Made by a program: the position numbers and the translations under genes
IMG/VR virus record: IMGVR_UViG_3300042197_003187
Location: 1-40,631 of that record
Length of the DNA: 40,631 nt
Origin: a virus
Direction: 5' to 3' (one strand)
The notes under the pieces: model-generated
Databases searched by the model: none
Seen by the model: only the letters and a program-made list of their open reading frames with translations
What the model was told of the DNA's origin: nothing
Part shown: one piece after another, positions 9,801 to 17,824 of the stretch
Layout of the letters: every line of letters begins with the position of its first letter
Position numbering within the stretch: the stretch's first letter is position 1

Positions 9801-10445
9801 ATATACGAATGCAGTGCTTGGTTCGGTCGTCTGCGTAGGGTCTACGCCTACGTTGGCGCGAGGGCGTAGGTTATTGAACCGTATGTTCCCATTCTGACTT
9901 AAATAAAGCCAGCTTCGTTGTGCGCTGAACTGCCTAAGTGGAATTTGGCCAAACGCAATACGCTCAACGTCAATATCTTCAGGTCTGATACTTGATGCGC
10001 CAATCACCGCCAGCATTTGCATGAATTGGCTAGAGCCAAAGCTTTGAACGGCAGACCAAACAAGAGAAGTCGCTACTCGAACACCACCGGTTTGATTTTG
10101 ATCAGTATTGCAATATACAAGATTGACGGGATCGCCATACTTGGCAAGCTCTTGTGCCGAATTAAAACCAAAGCGTGGAGCAAATGATTGATCGCGTCTA
10201 CGGCGTTGATTCTGCTGTGAAGGAAGCTCAGGCTTGGGGGCTAGAAGCGCAGCGCCAACTTGAAACAGAACGCCAATGATCGTCATTACGATGGCGACCG
10301 TTTCCCAGTTCTGCGGAGTTGCAAGCTTGTCGGCAGGAAGGCGCGTGTGATCAAACTGCGCTTGAGCGAATTCAAGATACTCAGCTTCGCTGATGCCCAG
10401 CTCCCTGATGAGCTGATGTTCGTAAGGCAGCAGACGACGCTTCAT
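6804..10445 (-). CDS. Tail tip / host-specificity protein, J-like (1213 aa)
   Basis: Large protein in the place of lambda J, directly after the K-like gene with a 4-base ATGA overlap. Residues about 48-69 form one strong hydrophobic helix (VAIVMTIIGVLFQVGAALLA) followed by a basic run (QRRRRRD-like), as in other phage tip proteins with an N-terminal membrane-active segment. Residues about 380-600 are charged and coiled-coil-like (NEILRLNAEIAELTRLL and similar). The C-terminal half is beta-rich and resembles the tail-hub and fibronectin-like parts of J proteins (FQTFPTDSPLYPGAYIYVD). The probable job is to close the tail tip, contact the host envelope and trigger DNA ejection. The coiled coil between the hub halves is an unusual insertion. 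Base composition is lower in GC than the head genes. Confidence 0.8.
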   Translation of the reverse strand: MKRRLLPYEHQLIRELGISEAEYLEFAQAQFDHTRLPADKLATPQNWETVAIVMTIIGVLFQVGAALLAPKPELPSQQNQRRRRDQSFAPRFGFNSAQELAKYGDPVNLVYCNTDQNQTGGVRVATSLVWSAVQSFGSSQFMQMLAVIGASSIRPEDIDVERIAFGQIPLRQFSAQRSWLYLSQNGNIRFNNLRPRANVGVDPTQTTEPSTAFVYRANLAGAQREDGFSQAFSPSTLTKCGVFAPIPINVRYYDRDDKGKATNAELGIELSNRIGSDNLGRVFDYWPENRLNNSRTVVPVGHRFTMRFKALVSNGASDVRQAASELRRTLLSNIDVASTYKLGSVHLRVVGPVNDLELDNDAINITFECVQSGICPEEDYNTVNFKQNEEEAQNEILRLNAEIAELTRLLTTSLPILKPGIQDSASTRLTQINGLINQIEDLRDKRWTVAEIEQIANDDGSSFDPVVISFAQKVENARARRKDLQGFIDDELDKNSNNRNRDKIRQWRSEINSINSRLKNLQAKLDEAVRQYGFTTPTGGNLRSDRKSLLRQQASLQEEISRLYGDANNINVAETEARNSNWQNQINTKIEERTYYESVLKNPELENDFFNTKCLVKIEEAAYETITQCRVVDFALKARVFKRVQGRQKQYGEVSMDNYKDSDNGIKLRSMFFWVLYRRTNQTSPAPWTRVPRIFVIRRGSDNDSYISLKFIAEDNIGNWQFKFEPIAETAAEMRYHGLVDFAYIENSGNTRSVNGPAGGMFTFRGRLRSRNGYLAPLNRNPSELDEWGLFSMRSDTQLSFSFDNGPELEIKAVTEQSVEAFTNYPSLYKDLSMLGFNIYSGQGVQDLRSMSVFVNKGKLVRSLNNDGTYSATPNAPTSYLPEVFLDTIIDRVDGIGQYANIAGIDLVALAKAKRFCQRNYLFFDGVIAEPASWRQFWAEVAPYSLLELGRIGGKETLIPAVPCDNAGLIKRTVPITAMFTAGNILEGSYREEFIDYGSSVQDLIATVIYRNTERDGVFPRNASIDISLKGVTETTAIRQTFDLSQYVTNRSQAIMYGKLLCQQRRHIRRNIEFQTFPTDSPLYPGAYIYVDNGQQSWQSIYSGQVETGGALNVPLASTVPNGTYNVLLYKSGQAVISTTASVTNNTASSLAVYAGWLFVLGTAVREKRVFRVIEVQMDEEGEISIRATEHPCDSSGQSLIADFSDGLFNPLT

Positions 10446-10822
10446 TTGTGCAACCGAAAATAGTGACCAGTACCTTCAGGAATCGGAGCGAGAACTACGC
10501 CCGACTTTTCGGTGATGAACAACACGTTGCCATCATCCAATACTGTACCCATGGCACCTCCACTTGAGCCAGGCAGCAGCACAACCGCGTGAAGCTCAGG
10601 ACCATCCAACCTCGTGCCATTTTCAAGCAGCCACTTGGCCATGACTCGGCGAGGAAAAGTTTCGTCGGTATAGCGTTGAAAGTACCAAGCGAAGTCAGGA
10701 GTGTGATCGTAGTAACCCAAGCGACGCCTAACTTCAGCAAAAAGCAAGCAGCAGTCAACCGTTCCAGAACCATCACCAGGCCGAGCGCCCCATGCACGCT
10801 TCAGCCCGATCAGGTCATTCAT
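10442..10822 (-). CDS. Tail assembly protein K-like, NlpC/P60-type fold (126 aa)
   Basis: Sits between the L-like and J-like genes, overlapping both by 4 bases (ATGA), as lambda K does. GSGTVDCCLLFAEV near residues 18-31 looks like the catalytic-cysteine segment of NlpC/P60 peptidases. The segment GGAMGTVLDDGNVLFITEKSG resembles the strand pair that normally begins with the catalytic histidine, but the aligned position appears to be Met. A later GHYFRL ends the domain. It is either a diverged peptidase using another histidine, or an inactive structural form that only helps tip assembly. The family assignment combines motif and synteny. Confidence 0.7.
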   Translation of the reverse strand: MNDLIGLKRAWGARPGDGSGTVDCCLLFAEVRRRLGYYDHTPDFAWYFQRYTDETFPRRVMAKWLLENGTRLDGPELHAVVLLPGSSGGAMGTVLDDGNVLFITEKSGVVLAPIPEGTGHYFRLHK

Positions 10823-11280
10823 CGCAAGTACAGTTCGCTATTGAGGGGCAATGGGCCAACAAGATCTTTGGTCAGTGTGCGAGCTGGAAACGCACTACCG
10901 ACGCTATCAATAGCCGATCTGAAACGCAACTCGATAGTTGTTTCACTGTAACTGGCTCCGATGCCTAAATAGTAGTCCGACATAGGAGTAATGATTTGAT
11001 CGGATGAGTTAAGCCAAGCTGTTGTAAATGTGAGCTGACTAAGCCTGTTGCCGTTTGCTTGCTCAACTAACCGCAGTGCTACTTCAATGTTAGGGAACAA
11101 AATTCGCAAAGTTTCGTTATCGCCATTCAGCGAAGCAAGTGAGCCTTCTGCGCGGAAGGGCGCAAAGTCATACGATTCACTTAAATAAGAACTTGATTGT
11201 CCAATGAAGTAATTTTGATAGCGAAGCGTTTGCACGCCAGCAACAAGCTTGAAATACTGAGCTATGCGTATTTCAGACAT
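10819..11280 (-). CDS. Minor tail protein, L-position (153 aa)
   Basis: Starts at ATG 11280, sharing one base with the preceding stop (TGATG). Starts MSEIRIAQYFKLVAGVQTLRY and contains DYYLGIGASYSETTIELRFR and a final PLPLNSELYLR. It is a small beta-rich protein without the cysteines of lambda L. Its position, tape measure then M-position then this gene then K-like, matches the lambda tail order, so a role in tail tip assembly is likely. The identity is from synteny. I do not recognise a motif that proves the family. Confidence 0.65.
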   Translation of the reverse strand: MSEIRIAQYFKLVAGVQTLRYQNYFIGQSSSYLSESYDFAPFRAEGSLASLNGDNETLRILFPNIEVALRLVEQANGNRLSQLTFTTAWLNSSDQIITPMSDYYLGIGASYSETTIELRFRSAIDSVGSAFPARTLTKDLVGPLPLNSELYLR

Positions 11281-11669
11281 CAGTAATCGAGCTCACCGAG
11301 AAGCGTGATTGTAATACTGCTTAAGCCATTGAACACGGACTTGATGTCGGGCGGGCCCGAGTACTCCCACTTGATCTGAGTAGGGGCCTGTAGCCTTGTT
11401 CGCAGGCTTGCGTCCATACCAGCAAACAGTTCGGCGGGCAGCGTAAAGCGATCAAAACCTCCTCGAGTACTATTGTAGTGATCAATTAGTGCAATTGTGA
11501 CACTATCTTTTACGTTGTTAAAGCTGAGCTGCAACTCGTGTCCGTAGGCGCGATTACCGAAAGCTCTTTTTACGATGGCGCCAGATAATGCCCTGTAGCT
11601 TTTTGTTGGGTACTGCCCAGGGCGAAAACTACGCTCCGAAGGCTTAATGCTAGGAAATTGTGCAGCCAT
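11280..11669 (-). CDS. Minor tail protein, M-position (129 aa)
   Basis: ATG at 11669 overlaps the tape measure stop by one base. The sequence (SFRPGQYPTKSYRALSGAIV, then KWEYSGPPDIKSVFNGL) is of a type found directly after tape measure genes in siphophages. The KWEYSGPP segment resembles KWEYPTPP in the gp10-like protein encoded at 19372-19743, which hints at a related tail-completion fold. It probably links the tape measure C-terminus and tube to the tip complex. No enzyme signature. Confidence 0.65.
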   Translation of the reverse strand: MAAQFPSIKPSERSFRPGQYPTKSYRALSGAIVKRAFGNRAYGHELQLSFNNVKDSVTIALIDHYNSTRGGFDRFTLPAELFAGMDASLRTRLQAPTQIKWEYSGPPDIKSVFNGLSSITITLLGELDY

Positions 11670-14600
11670 CAGCGGAGTCCAACGCGGCCACGAGTGCCTG
11701 GGCTTTGCTGCAGTTTATCGAGTGTCATTGACATACCTCGTTTTGCGCCATCGCGTGCAGCATCACGACGAGTAGCGGCCATGGCGGCCTCGAGCTGATC
11801 GCGGCTCACGTACTCGACGCCACCAATGCTGGTGGTCTCAAAGCTCATGTTGAGGGTTGGAGCTCCACCCATGCTTCCGCCCCCGGAAGCCATTGCCTCA
11901 CGAAGACCATTTGCGTCCACTCCAAGGCGGCCACTGGCAGAGCGGCGGAGAGGCATGATTGCCTCAGGACCAGCCTCACCCATCAGTCCGGTGCGTTGAA
12001 CGCCACCATCGGCGAATTTGAAGAGAGTTGGCGAGGCTACAACAGCATTAGTGAACGCACCTCCATTAGCAAACGCAGTCACATTATTCGCAAAATAAGC
12101 GCCGTTCTCTGCCAGACCACTCAGCATGTCCGAAACATTCCCAGCTCCAGTAGTAATTCCAGTTGTTGTCGCCTTGCCCATTGAGCCAGGCAGGGCAGGC
12201 TTGCTAGCGCCTCCTGCACCACCAAGCAGTCCTGCAAACATTTTTGCAATGCCAATAGCAACATACATGCCAATCATTCGCGTGCCTTCTTTAACTAAGA
12301 TATTGCCTACATCTTTCAGAAAGCCTGCAAATATCTCTTTTGCTGTTGTGGTTCCCTCAACTAGACCACTAATACCGTTGGCCAAAGAATTTCCGATAGC
12401 ATCTCCTATACTTTGTGACACATTAATAGCGACTGTTTCTAAATCTTTAAGCTGTGTTTCCATTGAGGCAATAAAGCCTTTGATTTTTTGCCCGGGCTCG
12501 GTTTGAGCCGCAGCCCGCGCGTCTTCGGCAGCAGCCGCTTCTGCGCCAGCACTGCTAACACCACCGATCTGCTTGCGGAGTCGCTCGATCTCGGCAAGCG
12601 CCGCAGCTAGTTGCTTTTCTAGTTCTTCTTTTTCTTTACCTGTAGCACCGTTAATTTTTTGGTTAAGTTGATCACGCAGCTGAATCTCAGTAGTTAACTG
12701 GGTGTTAAGTTCTGCTGTGAGGCGATTAACTTCGCGTCTAATGTTTAGCTTAGCTAGTTCAGCGGCTATGAGTTCGGGAGCGACACCTTCATATGTTAGA
12801 CGATTGCGCAGCTTTAGTGCTTCTATTTCATTGTAAGTGTCGCGCGCTTGTGTGCGTAGTTGCGTTATTACATTTGTGGCTTGTTCAGCCGCGAGTATGC
12901 GCTGCTTTAGTATAGCCTCTTGAGCTATATTCTGTAGGTACACACCATACTGCTTATTTACACTATCGATTGCTTTTGCTCTTTCAGCTTCGCTTAGCTT
13001 CGTTTGGTCAGCGATTCCTTTAAGGATCTGTTGACGTTCTCGGTTGGCTGTTGCAAGCTGCGTCAGTCGGCTAACCTCATTAGCGGTTCGCTCTGGGTTG
13101 AAAGCATCCGCTGTGCTGCTTGCAATCGCGTCATATGTGTAGCGCAACTCGATTAGGCGATCCTGATATTGCTCCAGGGCGACCTGGGGGAACGCCGCTT
13201 TGGCGATCTGATCGAAGGCTTCAGCGGTGTTCGCTTCGGTGAGCGCGGCCTGCAAAGAGCGGAGGCGCTCCATGGCGCCGGCCAGGCTGCGAACGGCCTC
13301 GGCATAGCGCTGGGCTGCGGCAGCTGCTTCTGGCATCGCAGCGCCGGCAGCCGGAGCAGCGGTGGCTGCGGGTGCTGCAGCGCGGCCACCGCCCGGGCTG
13401 GCGACTGATGTGCCAAGACCATGCAGGAATAAGTTGCCGGTTTGCAATGAGGTGGCTTGCCAGCCGCCGTCGCCGCCCCAGGAGGGGGTGCCGACAGGCG
13501 TGGGTACCAGGGTGCCGGCAGGGACTGCGATGTCGATGGCGCCACCGCCGGAGCGCTTGGCGTGCACAGCCTGTTCTTTAGCCAGCGCCTTGCGGAGCTC
13601 GGCCTCGTTGAACATGTTTTTGACGTCGATATTGGCGTTGCTGAGCTGGATGTACTCGAGGCCTTGACCTTGCCAGGCCTTGATGATGGCCGTGGCCTCG
13701 TCGATGACGGCCTGCTTGTTGCCTGTTGGGCTGCGGATGTCGAGGTGAGGGCCGGTGCTGCGGCCTGTGCTGCCCACTTGGAAGCCGGCAGCGACGCCGG
13801 GAGCTGCAGCAGTGGTGCCGCCAGCAGCACGCTGCCGCGCGTCCGCCGAGTCGCGTTCGTAGTCGGCGGATTTCTTGCGGAGCTCGGCGATCTTCTTTTC
13901 GGTCTCGTAGCGGTAGTCGCTGATGGCCTTTTCAAGGTTTGTGACCTCGATGGCGATGGTCTTCTTGGCAGCTTCGATCTCGAGCTCGCCGCGCTCGCGG
14001 GTGGCGATGTAATTGTTGAGCGCCTCGAGAGCGGCGCGGGAGGCACCTTCCTCGCCCTCGATGAGTTTGGCGTTGGCCTTCTCGATCTGCTTGATGCGGA
14101 GCTCGCCGGCAGCGCGGAAGATTTCTACTTCCTTTTGGGCTAAGGCTTGGCGTTGCTGGAATAGGTCGCTCTCGAGCTGACGACGTAGCTCGAAGATTTC
14201 TTTCTCGAGATTGACGCGGTTAGTGGCTTGGAGCTTGATGTCCTCGGCGGCACGTTCACGATCGCGCTGCGCATCGACGCCGCGGAGCTGGGCTTTGATT
14301 TTGGCCTCTTCGGATTGCAGCCCTTTAAGGACTTGGCGTGAGCGCTCTTCAAAGCGCCCGGCCTCGGAGCCGGACAGTGCATTCCAGAATTCGCCCCAGC
14401 TTTGGATGCCGGGCTTGAGTTCGTAGCGTATTTGATTGATCTTTTTGCGTACTTCTTCTAGTTGATCGATGTTGCGGCTGTAATTGGCGTCAACGATTGC
14501 GCGTTCAAAGTCGCGTGCAGCTTTAGTTGCGCTGTCAGCTGTATCGCCTACATCTTTGTACGTGGTCTGCAAGCGGCGCAGTGCTTCGACGGCCCGGGCA

Positions 14601-16588
14601 TTGGAGCGCTGATCTTCCTGAGCACGCTGGTAGCGACCGAGGGCGTCAACGATGACAGCGATGCCGATTTGAATGGCGGCGACCCAGCCAAGGGAGGCGA
14701 GGATCGACGCGCCGGCGGCTTTGGCGCCCGCGCCGAGACCGCGGAAGCCAGCGGCGAGTCCGTTGAGTTTCGCGCCTGAAGCTATGGCCTCTTTGCCAAC
14801 AGTGAACAGCTCAATACCTAGCGCTTTCAGTGCGGCTGCTACCGCAGGAATAGCGGCGGCTGGACCTACAAGAGCGGTAGCTAAGCCAGCGAGTACAACA
14901 ATTAGCTTACCAAGTGCTACTACGACTGTGGCTATAACAGCTACAAGTCCGCCTAAGGCTGTGCCTAAACCACCTACAGCGGGTATTACACTACCAAGTA
15001 TAAAACGACCAAATAGTACTAACTGTGTGGCGGCGTCGAGGCCGACGCGCTTGAGGAGGCCAAGGACGGCGGCGACCTCGGAGAAATACTGGACGGCCGG
15101 GGTGTTTAGGAAGCGGGCGTAGAAGTTGAAGAGTGTGGCCACGCTCGGGGCGAGGGCGCCTACCACGCTGGCGATGTTGGCGAGGGCGGATGCGAGAGCC
15201 TCGAATGTGCCGACTTTGATGTTGACGAAGGCCTCGGCGATGTTCTTGAAGGCATCGACGAGGATCAGCGCAGTGGGCTTCAGTGCTTCGATGGCCTGCG
15301 ACAGAGCACCGACGGTGCGCTGTGCGACTTGCTCGAGCTCGGCAAAGCCACGTTGGGCGACGGAAGCGGCGGCACTGGCTGCGGCGCTGGGGTCGCCGGC
15401 GCCGAGACCGGTGCGGCCGGCGGTGAGACCGGTGATGAGCTGCCCTGCACGGCCGATAGCAGCGCCTGCACCGGAAGCGATGTCGAAAAGCTGTGTCCGA
15501 ATGCGGAATAGGGACTCGAAGACCGCGGTGAGGCCCGCGAGCAGTGGATCCAGCAAGCCACGGCCGAAGTTTTGGCCGATGAGCTCACCGAGGTCGGCGA
15601 TGTTGGAGACGACGCCGGAGAAGCCCTCGGCGGCGATTTTTTGGCCGGCGACGGCTGCGGCGAGGCGGTCCTCGAGGAATTTGACGACGCCGCCGACCTC
15701 GCTCTTGGCCTTGGCGATGTCTTGGCTACGAATACCAAGGGAAGTGGCCAGTCTCGAGTCATCGGTGATCTGTCCTCGGAGAATCGAGCCAATTTCTTGG
15801 TTGGCCTGATATAGGGGTAGGCCAAAAGTGCCTAGCGCGGCGGAAAAGCTTATGGCTAGATCTTCTGCATCCTTAAGCCCTCCTCCTATTTGACCAACTT
15901 GAGAAGCGACGATGCCAAAGACTTCGATGACGTCGTTGGAGGTGACACCAGCGAGGGCGATGGACCGCTCTCGGATGGAATCGATGTTCTTGTTGACCGC
16001 GCCAGTCAGCGAAACGATCTTCTGGTAGGGATCGGTGATCTCACGACCGTTGGCGAAGACTCGGTTAGTAGAGGCGAGAGTTGTTTGAGTTTTTAGAATA
16101 GTCTCGCGTAGCTTAATCTCGCGTCCGATCGTGTTGTTGAAGAAGCCGTTCCACGCGGCTTGAAGTACTCCGACTGCTTCTTTAATCGCGAACGTGGCAA
16201 GGCCTACTTTCGCTAAGGCATTGATGAGCTGCCCACCCTTACCTGCCGCAAACTCTAGGCTGTTAGCTAGTATGCTGCCCGCTTTTGCGTTCTCTTTTAG
16301 TCCGATACCTGCTTTAGCTGCCGACGCGGTGCTTTTAGCTAGTTTTTCATATTGTTCAATTTTATCGCTTAGACCTGGGACTTTTTTACTAAAACTGTAG
16401 AACGTTTTAATGTTATTGGTAGCTGATTTTATATCACCTGTAAGGCTGCTAAAGCTTTTGTTGAGCGACCTAAGATCAATGTTTAGCTTCCGCTCTCGGG
16501 TTGCCTTGTCCGCAACCTGCTCTACCTGCTTCAGACTGCGCTCGGCTGCCTGAGTCTCAGCTATTACGTTGAGCCGAAAATCAGACAC
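11669..16588 (-). CDS. Tape measure protein with embedded peptidase-like segment (1639 aa)
   Basis: The length implies a long tail. N-terminal residues about 1-90 and large parts of 650-930 and 1100-1330 are charged helical coil. Residues about 530-600 and 620-655 hold several Ala/Gly/Val-rich hydrophobic helices. Residues about 930-1065 form a different domain with GRSTGPHLDIR and RSGGGAIDIAVPAGT. These resemble M23 or M15 cell-wall peptidase motifs, although the M23 HLH triad reads HLD. The C-terminal region (SIGDAIGNSLANGISGLVEG) is typical for tape measures, as is the position after the G/GT genes. It sets tail length and probably helps penetrate peptidoglycan. Stretches of clearly lower GC alternate with GC-rich stretches inside the gene (low near 12640-13140, 14780-15020 and 16150-16480), as if patched by recombination. 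Confidence 0.92.
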   Translation of the reverse strand: MSDFRLNVIAETQAAERSLKQVEQVADKATRERKLNIDLRSLNKSFSSLTGDIKSATNNIKTFYSFSKKVPGLSDKIEQYEKLAKSTASAAKAGIGLKENAKAGSILANSLEFAAGKGGQLINALAKVGLATFAIKEAVGVLQAAWNGFFNNTIGREIKLRETILKTQTTLASTNRVFANGREITDPYQKIVSLTGAVNKNIDSIRERSIALAGVTSNDVIEVFGIVASQVGQIGGGLKDAEDLAISFSAALGTFGLPLYQANQEIGSILRGQITDDSRLATSLGIRSQDIAKAKSEVGGVVKFLEDRLAAAVAGQKIAAEGFSGVVSNIADLGELIGQNFGRGLLDPLLAGLTAVFESLFRIRTQLFDIASGAGAAIGRAGQLITGLTAGRTGLGAGDPSAAASAAASVAQRGFAELEQVAQRTVGALSQAIEALKPTALILVDAFKNIAEAFVNIKVGTFEALASALANIASVVGALAPSVATLFNFYARFLNTPAVQYFSEVAAVLGLLKRVGLDAATQLVLFGRFILGSVIPAVGGLGTALGGLVAVIATVVVALGKLIVVLAGLATALVGPAAAIPAVAAALKALGIELFTVGKEAIASGAKLNGLAAGFRGLGAGAKAAGASILASLGWVAAIQIGIAVIVDALGRYQRAQEDQRSNARAVEALRRLQTTYKDVGDTADSATKAARDFERAIVDANYSRNIDQLEEVRKKINQIRYELKPGIQSWGEFWNALSGSEAGRFEERSRQVLKGLQSEEAKIKAQLRGVDAQRDRERAAEDIKLQATNRVNLEKEIFELRRQLESDLFQQRQALAQKEVEIFRAAGELRIKQIEKANAKLIEGEEGASRAALEALNNYIATRERGELEIEAAKKTIAIEVTNLEKAISDYRYETEKKIAELRKKSADYERDSADARQRAAGGTTAAAPGVAAGFQVGSTGRSTGPHLDIRSPTGNKQAVIDEATAIIKAWQGQGLEYIQLSNANIDVKNMFNEAELRKALAKEQAVHAKRSGGGAIDIAVPAGTLVPTPVGTPSWGGDGGWQATSLQTGNLFLHGLGTSVASPGGGRAAAPAATAAPAAGAAMPEAAAAAQRYAEAVRSLAGAMERLRSLQAALTEANTAEAFDQIAKAAFPQVALEQYQDRLIELRYTYDAIASSTADAFNPERTANEVSRLTQLATANRERQQILKGIADQTKLSEAERAKAIDSVNKQYGVYLQNIAQEAILKQRILAAEQATNVITQLRTQARDTYNEIEALKLRNRLTYEGVAPELIAAELAKLNIRREVNRLTAELNTQLTTEIQLRDQLNQKINGATGKEKEELEKQLAAALAEIERLRKQIGGVSSAGAEAAAAEDARAAAQTEPGQKIKGFIASMETQLKDLETVAINVSQSIGDAIGNSLANGISGLVEGTTTAKEIFAGFLKDVGNILVKEGTRMIGMYVAIGIAKMFAGLLGGAGGASKPALPGSMGKATTTGITTGAGNVSDMLSGLAENGAYFANNVTAFANGGAFTNAVVASPTLFKFADGGVQRTGLMGEAGPEAIMPLRRSASGRLGVDANGLREAMASGGGSMGGAPTLNMSFETTSIGGVEYVSRDQLEAAMAATRRDAARDGAKRGMSMTLDKLQQSPGTRGRVGLR

Positions 16589-16612
16589 GAGTCGTTATGC
16601 GCTACTCGTATG

Positions 16613-17098
16613 TTACGCAGGGTCAGAGGCACCGGCAGCAAGCGCGGCGTAGACGTGCAGAGGTACCCGACGTGTGCGCACGAGCTCGGAGAGGATGAAC
16701 TTCGTGGGGGCGTCGGGGCCATCGGCAGTGGCCGATGCAGGTTTCCAATCGGGGAAGGGTAGGAAGTCGCGCGGTTGCGCTTTGGGCGCGGAGCGCTTCG
16801 AGCCTGAGAAGCCATGCGCGATCTGAATGAGCACCGCGGTGAGGCGTGCGGTGCTCATGCTCTGCGTGTTGGCCAGACCGCGATCAAGGTCATCGATCTG
16901 GCGCAGCAGCCAGCGGATTGTGCTGATAGGGGTGCGGAGGAAGCTTGCCGGTGTGAAATCTCCACCTACCGGAGAGGCGCGAAGGCGGAAGTAGACCGAG
17001 TCCCAGTCCGCCAGCGGAGCACGGAGGACGTCCTCGGCGTTCTTCAGGATTTGCTCGGGGGTGGGCTGAACTCGGGCTCCGCCTCCGGTTCTTTTCCC
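16613..17098 (-). CDS. Tail chaperone T portion, made only as GT fusion by -1 frameshift
   Basis: This frame stays open from the slippery site at 17092-17098 to a stop at 16613, just upstream of the tape measure. It has no usable start near its beginning. The first ATG (16858) is deep inside, after TPEQILKNAEDVLRAPLADW and TPISTIRWLLRQIDDLDRGL. Reading GGG AAA at the heptamer joins it in frame to residue 165 of the G protein and gives a GT fusion of about 324 aa. This is the classic arrangement of lambda-type tail assembly chaperones between the tail tube and tape measure genes. The fusion normally coats the tape measure and recruits tube subunits during tail assembly, then leaves. Confidence 0.85.
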   Translation of the reverse strand, partial: GKRTGGGARVQPTPEQILKNAEDVLRAPLADWDSVYFRLRASPVGGDFTPASFLRTPISTIRWLLRQIDDLDRGLANTQSMSTARLTAVLIQIAHGFSGSKRSAPKAQPRDFLPFPDWKPASATADGPDAPTKFILSELVRTRRVPLHVYAALAAGASDPA

Positions 17099-17586
17099 TC
17101 CGCAGTGGGCCAGCCATCGCGCTCCCAGGTGAGCAGCTCGAAGATCTGCTCCATCAGCCGGGTGGGGATGGCCTCGGTGTCGGCCTCGGTCCAGTCGTCG
17201 AGCTTCTGCCAGTCCTTGGAGCGGGGGAGCTTGGCTTCGCCGCGGTACTGCATGAAGAGAGTGACGAAGGCCACCTGCTGCTCGACGGCGCCGACCGAGT
17301 CGCGCTGCAGTTCTTCAAGGTCGCCGGCATAGTCGTAGAGGAGCTCTTGGTCGTTCTCGGCAGAGCTGCTCAGCAGGTCGATTGCTTCTTTGGTTGTGAT
17401 GCCTTTATCTTTAGCGATTCGCTGCGCGAGCTTGATAGAGCGAAAGGTCGATTTAGATTGTTTGCGACCTAGCGCTTCGATGCCTTTAGCTTCGCCGGGT
17501 ACCAAGTCGTGGTAAACAGGAAAGCGGAAAGGTCCAATCTCGTGGTACTCCTCGGGTGAAAAGAGTAGCGACGCGTATTTAGACAT
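17044..17586 (-). CDS. Tail assembly chaperone G (180 aa)
   Basis: Start chosen at ATG 17586 (MSKYASLLFSPEEY), which overlaps the preceding stop by 8 bases. A longer frame to 17658 would overlap the 77-aa gene with unlikely sequence. The protein is acidic and helical (KEAIDLLSSSAENDQELLYD, GDLEELQRDSVGAVEQQVAF) with a low-complexity C-terminus (EPEAEPEFSPPPSKS). A GGGAAAA heptamer lies at codons 163-165. About 15 codons follow it before the zero-frame stop, so most ribosomes make G and a minority make GT. Gene order and the frameshift site identify it as the lambda G equivalent. Confidence 0.85.
   Translation of the reverse strand: MSKYASLLFSPEEYHEIGPFRFPVYHDLVPGEAKGIEALGRKQSKSTFRSIKLAQRIAKDKGITTKEAIDLLSSSAENDQELLYDYAGDLEELQRDSVGAVEQQVAFVTLFMQYRGEAKLPRSKDWQKLDDWTEADTEAIPTRLMEQIFELLTWERDGWPTAEGKEPEAEPEFSPPPSKS
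17092..17098 (-). other. Programmed -1 frameshift site GGGAAAA (G/GT)
   Basis: The zero frame reads GAG GGA AAA GAA, giving a canonical X XXY YYZ heptamer G GGA AAA. After slipping, the -1 frame reads GGG AAA AGA ACC and stays open for about 160 codons to 16613. The heptamer lies in the correct phase between a G-like and a T-like frame, between tube and tape measure genes. Confidence 0.88.
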
Positions 17587-17812
17587 CGGTGAGCGGTAGA
17601 TCGATGGACCAGGACCTGAAGGGCTCAGCTTGATTGACGAGCTCGTCAGGTAGTTCAACCATCACGCTAGCAGCTTCATACGCCAGGCGTATAGACTTAA
17701 ACGGGATCAGGGGCTCCAAGTACAAGGCGCCGCAGTGAAGGGTGTCGCCCTGTACTTGGCAGTTCACTGCATAGACCATGTGGGCGGCATCCATTAAGAG
17801 GTCGTGTTGCAT
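17579..17812 (-). CDS. Small protein between tail tube and tail chaperone genes (77 aa)
   Basis: ATG at 17812. The stop overlaps the G start by 8 bases (ATGTCTAA). The sequence MQHDLLMDAAHMVYAVNCQV, then ALYLEPLIPFKSIRLAYEAA, looks like a compact alpha/beta protein with no signal or membrane segment. It lies 12 bases downstream of the T-run of a strong terminator, so it is expressed by read-through with the G/GT/tape measure genes or from an unseen promoter. Tight coupling to G suggests a role in tail assembly. I do not recognise the family. Confidence 0.65.
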   Translation of the reverse strand: MQHDLLMDAAHMVYAVNCQVQGDTLHCGALYLEPLIPFKSIRLAYEAASVMVELPDELVNQAEPFRSWSIDLPLTDV

Positions 17813-17824
17813 CGTGGTGATAAC

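Noticed and set aside
13457-14143. Plus-strand frame of 228 codons inside the tape measure gene, and the 297-codon minus-strand frame over the same area
   Set aside because: Low-complexity shadows in the GC-rich part of the tape measure gene.
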